Source of the DNA: Przewalskia tangutica
Lineage: Eukaryota; Streptophyta; Magnoliopsida; Solanales; Solanaceae
Length of the DNA: 64,000 nucleotides
Assembly (NCBI GenBank): GCA_029844215.1
Contig: CM056726.1
Span: 75,445,548-75,509,547 of the forward strand
Direction: 5' to 3'
The position numbers and the translations under genes were made by a program. Below the pieces are notes generated by a model. That model worked only from the letters and a program-made list of their open reading frames with translations, was not told the origin of the DNA and ran no database searches. Each line of letters starts with the position of its first letter. The first letter of the stretch is position 1. Shown here piece by piece: positions 57,080-64,000 of the stretch.

Positions 57080-60000
57080 TGTTATACCGTATTTCCAGTA
57101 TGTACGTGGGGCGTCGTAGAAAATTTGAGTTTGTGCCTTAAAGTGCTTGGCGAATTTTATTTGTGCATAACACCCGGTTAGAGTCGTTTTTAGACGAAAC
57201 GTTTTCACAGCTTTCGTAGGGGAATTTCCGGCTATGTCATTTCTTATTTTTGCGGATTTTTCCGAGAGACGAAACATTTTGGACCAACAAGAGGGCGACA
57301 CTTGTCACCCTCTCATTGGGACACCTTGGGCGGTAATGTAGTGGCCGAAAGTTGGCCATTGTGGTCAAGGGTTGGTAGGATATTTTGTGTGCAAGTTGGC
57401 TAGGTACACATGCCCTAATCTTGGCCTTACACTTGCCTAGCACTTGGCTAAATCTTGGCCATTGGTTGGCCTTCACTTGACCTATAAATACCCCTCCCCT
57501 TTGATGAACTTCTTCATCCAAAAATCTCTTAAGTCTTGAAAGCTTCTTCCTCCCCCTTTGTGTAGTGTAGTGGCCGAGAGCCTCCCCCCTCCCCCTTGGC
57601 CGAGAGCCCTTCCCCCCCCTCCTAGTAGTGGCCTGGGGTACCCCTGCCTAGTTGCTTTATAATACCCCCTCTCTTGGTAGAAATACTCTCAAAAGTATTG
57701 TTATAATGCCCAAATTACCTTAGCCATATACCTTGTAGTATTCTAAGGTTATACCTATCTGAAGCCCGTAAATACTATTATACTTCCCTTCCACACAAAA
57801 ACCAAACCCTAGGAAAAATCTCCATAGTCCGTTGAGTATTGTGTAGAAGTTGGTTAGAACTTCTAAGGGTGGTTTAGTGCGGGTTGAGCGCCTGAGTCGA
57901 GCTAAACGATTGCCCAGATCGACTTTATACTTGGATAATTATGGGCTTATCGAGGTAATTATCTTGTCCTCTATTGTAATTGGAAATTACATATTGTAGA
58001 ATATATAGTTGAAGTATACTATATATAGAATCGAACGTAGTTATCGGCAATGTCTTTTGACTTAAGCTGAATAATACTTACGCAATGTCTTGCGACTTAA
58101 GCCCGAATTTAAAGAAGAATCTGAACAGTAATTACATAGGGTTGTATTACAGAGACTTGTAGTAGTACCGTGGAGTAGAATTGTACCGTTAGTGGTTAGT
58201 TGTATAACCCCGGTTGGCTTGGTAGCAGCCTCGGTAGAGAGAGAGATTTACGCCATGCGGGGGAGGTCTTTGAATTTTCAGAGAAAGTTCTACGAAGAGA
58301 CCTTATGTTAATAAGCGCCTTGTGGCCTTATAGGTGGAAGTATGCGTGGCGCGATCTACTTGGCTTAGGAGTAGCCGGCGGTTTGAGGTACTTGAGCGTT
58401 TGCTATTAGTCGATAATCGTCGCGAGGTATGTGAACCTCTTCCTATCTCTTCTAGCATGATATGTGTGAACTATGTAGTGCGGTAGACGATACGTGCTAA
58501 ATGTATGTGATTGGTTTAAAACATAAAGTGTTATAACGACTTTATGGGAAGTTGGTTATAAACTTTATGTTGGTAAGAAAATACATGTGGTTTTTAAAAG
58601 TCGATTTGAACTATAATCGCTTGTTATGTGTTAATAAAGAACTTGAAGTATTTCAAAAGATTTTTGAATCATTTGAAAGAAGAAGTAATATACTTGGTTT
58701 TGAAAAACTTAAGAGTTATACTAGCTTTATGGGAAGTTAGGTATAACGCTTAAGAATGCTTTCTTGATTTCTAAATCGTAATGTGTATCGACAAACCATC
58801 GCAGTTAATAAAAGGAAATGTTTTGACTAATTAAGTATTATTAAAACCAGAGAAACTTCCATCCGCATGAAGCTAAGATGAGACAAAATGATATTTCCTA
58901 GATCATGGCTGCTGTAATAAGATTGTTATAAACAAGAATATCCTACTCACATATAAGACTTATGTTCCTCAGATAGTTTTAAGGAGAATTATATTCTCAA
59001 ATGAATAAGACTATGAACTACGAAACCTTTCTAAAATGAGAAACTTGAACATTGGAAATTAGGCAAACTTGATCATTGGAAAAGAATGTTGCTACTTGAT
59101 TTTACAAAGAGAAGTAATTGATTTACTTTAAAAGGATAGTCAGTCTATTTTATACTACTGGTATCAGTGTTACATTGTGAAAGTAACGTATCTTTTAAAA
59201 GAGTTAATGTATGAAGTACTTTGGGGATAAAAACCCGATCTTGTTAATCATATAGTAGAAGGTACCTTGTGTGAACAACTTGATTGTATTGGTATGTGAT
59301 AGCCTTGTAATACTTTCTTGATTGCTTTGATAAGTGAACGTGTTGGGATGCTACGTGTGTTAGTATCTTGTGATGTTTGTGTGAAGGGGGTTTCCCTTGA
59401 TTGTGCTTATTAACTATCAGTCGTTATGATGGTATTGTGGCATTCATCTCTTGAGATGATTCCGGTTAAGTCGCCTCCGACGCGGGTAGACTCAGCGGGT
59501 CGATGGACCTATGATTCGAGAATACCTCATGCAGTCCCGGGCCTATCGCGAGCTACGAGTTCCGTGTTAGTGTCGTCCTTTATGGGCATGCGGTCCATGT
59601 GGGCCATGCGATCGCGGGTCCGCGATGCCGGGAGTAGCTACCGATGCGGGAATACCTCATGCGGCCGATGAGATTGGCCTACGCGAGTCGGGAGTTCCAG
59701 TGGTTAGACGCGCATTGATCTGCGGGCAAGTGGCGGCTTTGATCATGTGACGGTCTGACAGATCTTATGATCTGATTCATGACCTTGTTGGTACCGTGGG
59801 TTTTTAGTAGTCGGCTATGCCTTCGCATTACCCCGCACGCTTTATTATGACACAGTGGGACCCGTGTTCATGTGTGTTCCTTGGTGCTTTTATATCATAG
59901 ATCGCCAGCGATGAGGAAGGTATTCCACGGGCATGATTGATGTTGTGGGCCCGAGACCCATTGTTATACTTGAGTGATGACTTGAGGCGAGTCCACGACT

Positions 60001-60522
60001 TGACATGATCGCTGTTAGAATCGTAGTTTGGTTATCATACATGTCTCCCGCTTTATATGATCGCTATGATTTCATTTACAATATGTATTTTCGGTTCACA
60101 TACTGCACTGTTATCTCGACCTCCTTCGGGCCGTTCATGCCGCAGTTGAGGTACACCGCCGTTGATCCTAGCTCGTGGTCAGCGTTTGGGAAGCTCCGTT
60201 TCTCCGAGGCTTATCAGTGGTATAGTCCCCGCCGTAAGTGTTTACATTCGGGGTTTGGCGGGCCCCGCCCCGCCATTGTTGTCGTATCATTCTTAGAGGT
60301 GCATAGTAATCGTTGTGGGCGAGTTTGTAAAAGGATTAAACTGCTCATGTTGAAAAAGTTGCTATTTATATATATCTTGAAGGTAACCGCTTTTTGGTTA
60401 GCTTTTTCTTATTTCATCGTCTTATTTCATGGTTTCATGTATTGTCTTTATGTTCCGCTGACACTGATGTATGTCTACTTGGGTGCTCGGTAAGGCATCA
60501 CGCCCGCCGTTTGGTCGTGACA
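57080..60522 (+). mobile_element. 3' LTR of element A
   Basis: Twin of 50989-54466. The poly-C run seen in the 5' copy is collapsed here (near 57640). TATA box at 57482-57490. Ends GGTCGTGACA at 60522, followed by the ATCAC duplication. Confidence 0.93.
57482..57490 (+). promoter_or_regulatory. LTR promoter TATA box
   Basis: CTATAAATA, identical context to the 5' LTR of A. Confidence 0.7.
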
Positions 60523-61159
60523 ATCACGACCCGACCCCGGGCCCGCGACTGGTGCCCTACCTAGGCACCCCTTACAGGTATACATCAGAGAATAGCAGCG
60601 GAACATACACAACTCATAAAAACACTTAGACATAATACATCAACAAGCTAGCCGATAAGGCCACCTTTCATAAAACATACATAACAAAAGAAACATTAGA
60701 TACAATTCTTTCTTTACAGCCCAAACCACTAGACATGACTACAGACCTCTAAGAATAACAACTGTGGCGGGACAGGGCCCCGCCATACCCCTGAATGTAG
60801 AACAACTGACAATACCAGGGATAAGCCTCTGGAGTAATGGACCTTCTCCACAGCTGAATCAGTGATCCTAAAAGTGAGGATCAACAACATGTACTCTACC
60901 TGCATTTAACGCAGCCAAGGCGAGGTCAAGACAACAAGTACCAAATATGTGAAATCTTGTAGTGAAATCATAAGTCTAAAATAAAGCTGGAGACATGTAT
61001 GATAACTCAAATAACAGTACATTGTGCCTTACTAACAATGAGAGTAAACAAGAGTATACTTTACTGCATAAAAATAGGAGGCTCATGATCAAAGCAGGGC
61101 CACCCGCCCGCAATATCATTAAGCAATCCTACTCCTGGGACTATTTCACCCGCAAGGGT

Positions 61160-61330
61160 CGTATGGACCCGCATGAGGTATTCCTCGTGATAGATCAGAT
61201 CCGCCCGCATAGTCGTGGTAGACCGCATGAGGTATTCCTCGCATAGGACTGGTTCGCCCCGCATGGGACTATTTCACCCGCATAAGCCCTTACGGACTCG
61301 CATGAGGTATTCCTCGCATCATGGGTAGCA
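61160..61330 (-). repeat. Degenerate CCCGCATGAGGTATTCCTCGC repeats in G's 5' LTR
   Basis: Three to four copies of a CGCATGAGGTATTCCTCG core with GGGACTATTTCACCCGCA between them. On the minus strand this is the ATGCGGG/AATACCTCATGCGG motif of the other LTR family. Confidence 0.75.
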
Positions 61331-61402
61331 AATCCACGGAATATGCAAATGCCACAAACCCGGGGAATGACCCCGTAATGAATAATATATCACTAGCACA
61401 AA

Positions 61403-61515
61403 CCGGCTATCATACATAACATAAGCACTACCGGCTTACCATACATAACATAAGCGCTACCGGCTTACCATATCCTAACATAAGCACTACCGACTTATCA
61501 TACATAACATAAGCA
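61403..61515 (-). repeat. Four tandem copies of a 29-bp unit in G's 5' LTR
   Basis: TAACATAAGC recurs at 61417, 61446, 61476 and 61505 with ACTACCGGCTTACCATA between copies. Confidence 0.85.
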
Positions 61516-63203
61516 AGTTAAGAAATCCCCTAACTTCTTATTAGTCTTATACATGTACACTCTCATTTTAGTTTACTTAAGGCACTAACATGTCATTATA
61601 AAAATCCGGGAATTTAACCCAAAGTACTACGTACTTCTACTCTTTTAAAAATGACTCTTTTTCATACAAACCTTCCAAGATACTAATAACCACAGTATCA
61701 AGTCATAACTACATTTTTAAGACAAGTCACAATACTTTTTTTTTAAATACATTTTCAGGCTTCTAAATCAAGTGACTTTTTTTTTTTAAAACCTTAAGCA
61801 ATTGATGCCTTTAAATCAATTTGCCTTTCATTATTTCAAGTAATTTATCATACTTATATTACTTAGAGTAAACCACTCTTTTTAACTTTCCATAAAGCTA
61901 TTATAACCAACTTCCCATAAAGTCGTTATACTAGCTTTATACCTTAGATGCTTACATTCTTCTTTATAACCAAGAGACTTAAACTTTCCAAACAAAACAA
62001 GCATCATATACTTTCAAAGTACTTTAAGTCTCTTAACTTTTAGAACCCAAGATATCCTTAATATTTTTAAACAAGTGAGTTAATTCCCTAACTCAACCAA
62101 CTTGGACATTCTTAAAATAAGCCAAGGATATCAAATGGACTAGATTGTCAAAATCTTGTACGTCTACCGTACTATACATTTACAACTTATTCATGCTCAA
62201 GAGATAAGAAAGTTCCACATACCTCTTCGGTTCAATCCACTTGCTAAGTCCAATATGTCGTACGTAGTATGTCAACCTATAATGACCATAATACGTCTAT
62301 TAACTTTTAGTTTCAAACGTAGAATATTTCAAGTGCAAAGCTACTAAATTCTACGGAAAATCGGACAGCACTTCCTTTGTTTCTACATACTTTGCCACCT
62401 TTTTCAAGGCCGAATTCAATAACCAAACACGCCACATTTAAGGCTCAACCATGTAGTTAACGATAGGGGATTACACGCCTAAAAGACGTGTAAAATTCCG
62501 CCCCACAATTGATATCAAACAAGTCCAAAATACAATGTCCATTCGGCAAATTTGGGACAACAATACAAATTCGTTTCCAATCCCCTTTTCAATCCAAGTG
62601 GTTTAGTATAACATGTTATCTAGCCACAATTGATTACAACTACTACAATCCTCAAGTAGATAAACATGCGACGATTCTAATTATCGACCAAATTGTATTT
62701 CAATTTCAAATGGCTTAACATGTCATTTCGGATTTTTGCTTCTAAACTTCCATAACACTTATCAATCTTCATAACACATATCACATGATGATTTCTAACT
62801 TATCATAACATGGAATCTTCAATTACAAAAGTAAGACGAAGATTATTACCTCATTTAGCCCAAATATGATCCAAGATTACAAGTCGATTATTAGCAACTT
62901 TAGCTCCTCTTTTTGACGTTCCAATCCTCTCCAAGCAACCCTTAGAAGCTTATGAAGAACTCATCTTCAAGTTCCAACTTCAAAGTTGAAGAACTCTTTA
63001 AGTTTCCGCCTTGCGACTAATACGAAAACGCCACCTTTCCGGGATCTTTCTATTGAGATACCGCTACAATACTCTTAGGAACCTTGGTTTAAAGTGGGGA
63101 GATTATTGGACAACAAACAAAAAAATATTCTTGAAACCCTTATGAAAGCCGAGAGCTCATCTCATGTTCATCCAATTTTTCTTGAAAATTTAGCTAAGTG
63201 TAG

Positions 63204-64000
63204 TGTTACACCCCGTAGTTCCAGGGTATGTATGTGAGGACGTACGTACGAGAATACGACGGTAATTTTGGAAAGGAAGAAAGATGTGATTTTTCGACGG
63301 AAAAGTTTCCGGATTTTGTGAAGGAAAAAGGTTCGATAATGGGAATTGGATTCCCAGATTTGGTATTTGGACTTCTTGGATTATTATATAATTATGGAAT
63401 TTTATTTCCGGATTTGGTCACGTGGGGCCCACGGGGAAAATTTACGGTTTTGTGGGGCCCACTTTGTTTTGGAGATTTTGGTTTTTACGGATATTTTCGG
63501 GAGATGAAATATTTTGGACGAGTAGGGGGGCGACACGTGTCACCCCCATGTGGCCATGTTGGCCTAATGGCTAGTGGACATGTGGCTTGGACGGTTTGGG
63601 TGGACAAGTGGCTAGCCACTTGTCCAAATTTTGTGGTGGACATGTGGTTGGTAGAATCCACACCCATATGCCCCCAATCTACACCACACACTAGCCTAGA
63701 TCTTGGCCCTTGATTTCTCTATAAATACCCCCTTGTTTGCAAGACTTTATTCATCCACATTAGAGAGTTTCCAAGGCAAAAATTATTCTCCCTCCCCTTA
63801 AGTGTTCTCGTCCAACCCCCCCCCCCCTTTGTTTAGAAAAAAATTCTTCAAGTGTTGGTATAGTCCCAAATACCTTAGCCTAGTATTCCTAGTAGTATTC
63901 CAAAGTTATTTCAATACTAGGAGCCCGGAAATTCTACTTTATTCCTTTAGTCGAAAAATGAAGCCCTAGGAAAATCTTCATAGTTGGTTGAAGTGTTAAG
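63204..64000 (+). mobile_element. Start of a long-U3 LTR, truncated by the window edge
   Basis: TGTTACACCCCGTAGTTCC at 63204 follows G's LTR with no PPT before it, so this is the 5' edge of an insertion. The distal U3 block with GACACGTGTC (63532-63541), flanked by runs of G and C, is present; the proximal block found in B and E is not. TATA box at 63719-63727. The 161-codon open frame across U3 is not a gene. Confidence 0.85.
63719..63727 (+). promoter_or_regulatory. LTR promoter TATA box
   Basis: CTATAAATA after CTTGGCCCTTGATTT, followed by TTCATCCACA as in other LTRs. Confidence 0.65.

Larger units (their letters stand above)
50989..60522 (+). mobile_element. Element A: complete non-autonomous element, TSD ATCAC
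   Basis: LTRs of 3478 and 3443 bp flank a 2.6-kb body. ATCAC occurs at 50984-50988 and 60523-60527. It is the most complete element in the window: LTR, primer site, gag remnant, unknown module, integrase remnant, tail hairpins, PPT, LTR. The twin LTRs agree over hundreds of bases and differ mainly at CHG-like sites and homopolymers, so it is probably young. Confidence 0.95.
60528..63203 (-). mobile_element. 5' LTR of element G (end portion), interrupted by the next LTR
   Basis: Continues the G element to the right of insertion A. GACCCGACCCCGGGCCCGCGACTGG matches the LTR end of H apart from the last bases, and the rest aligns with G's 3' LTR from about 61610. It carries stem-loop GGCGGGACAGGGCCCCGCC near 60764-60782 and a 29-bp repeat. 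The LTR start lies beyond 63203, where another LTR is inserted. The alternative is an independent LTR inserted in gag. Confidence 0.75.

Noticed and set aside
60005..60493. 162-codon hydrophobic open frame, with similar ones at 11292-11540, 13766-14185 and 53980-54255
   Set aside because: They overlay the conserved stem-loop region of U5. The frames do not stay in phase between copies (one-base differences switch them), so DNA conservation, not protein conservation, explains them.
63228..63713. 161-codon open frame at the right edge
   Set aside because: It spans U3 and stops just before the TATA box of an LTR. Related U3 copies have stops in this frame.

Overview
This window is plant heterochromatin made almost entirely of nested long-terminal-repeat (LTR) retrotransposons. 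I found no host gene, rRNA, tRNA gene or CRISPR array. The coding remains belong to Ty3/gypsy chromoviruses: gag with a zinc knuckle, aspartic protease, reverse transcriptase (RT), RNase H, integrase and a C-terminal chromodomain. The primer binding site resembles the 3' end of plant initiator Met tRNA, and the LTRs are unusually large (2.4-3.8 kb). Order and motifs fit the plant Tekay/Del clade. A flowering plant is near certain; a Solanaceae-like asterid is my guess only.

Layout, left to right. 1-4720: internal region of a decayed gag-pol element (element 1, +). 4721-7170: its 3' LTR. 7171-8350 and 8351-11815: body and 3' LTR of a non-autonomous element (E, +). 11816-13887 plus 17366-17557: 3' LTR of a minus-strand element (C), split by solo LTR I (13888-17365, TSD GTCTC). 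17558-20039: body of C with the best preserved gag. 20040-22205 plus 31757-32854: 5' LTR of C, split by complete element B (22206-31756, +). 32855-39441: element D (+), with a 5' LTR fragment, body and 3' LTR. 39442-42139: LTR fragment F (+). 42140-63203: old minus-strand autonomous element G. G is interrupted by solo LTR H (44119-47314, TSD GCAGT) inside its chromodomain and by complete element A (50989-60522, +, TSD ATCAC) at its 5' LTR/gag junction. 63204-64000: start of another LTR (+).

How the parts relate. A, B, C, D and E share LTR type, polypurine tract (PPT) and hairpins with element 1. Their bodies are only about 1.2-2.6 kb and hold gag remnants, an unrecognised module and, except in C, an integrase remnant. 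They therefore look like a non-autonomous family that would have depended on gag-pol supplied by relatives of element 1. No element here has an intact gag-pol, so none looks able to move by itself.

Most notable signals: a conserved two-hairpin module directly upstream of the PPT; large palindromes and a duplicated G-box block in U3; conserved stem-loops in U5; one LTR slot holding unrelated tandem arrays in different copies; and a strong tendency for twin LTRs to disagree at CAG/CTG/CCGG sites, which looks like a sequencing artefact at methylated CHG sites. All boundaries were read by eye. Pseudogene limits are approximate, and no alignment or database search was run.
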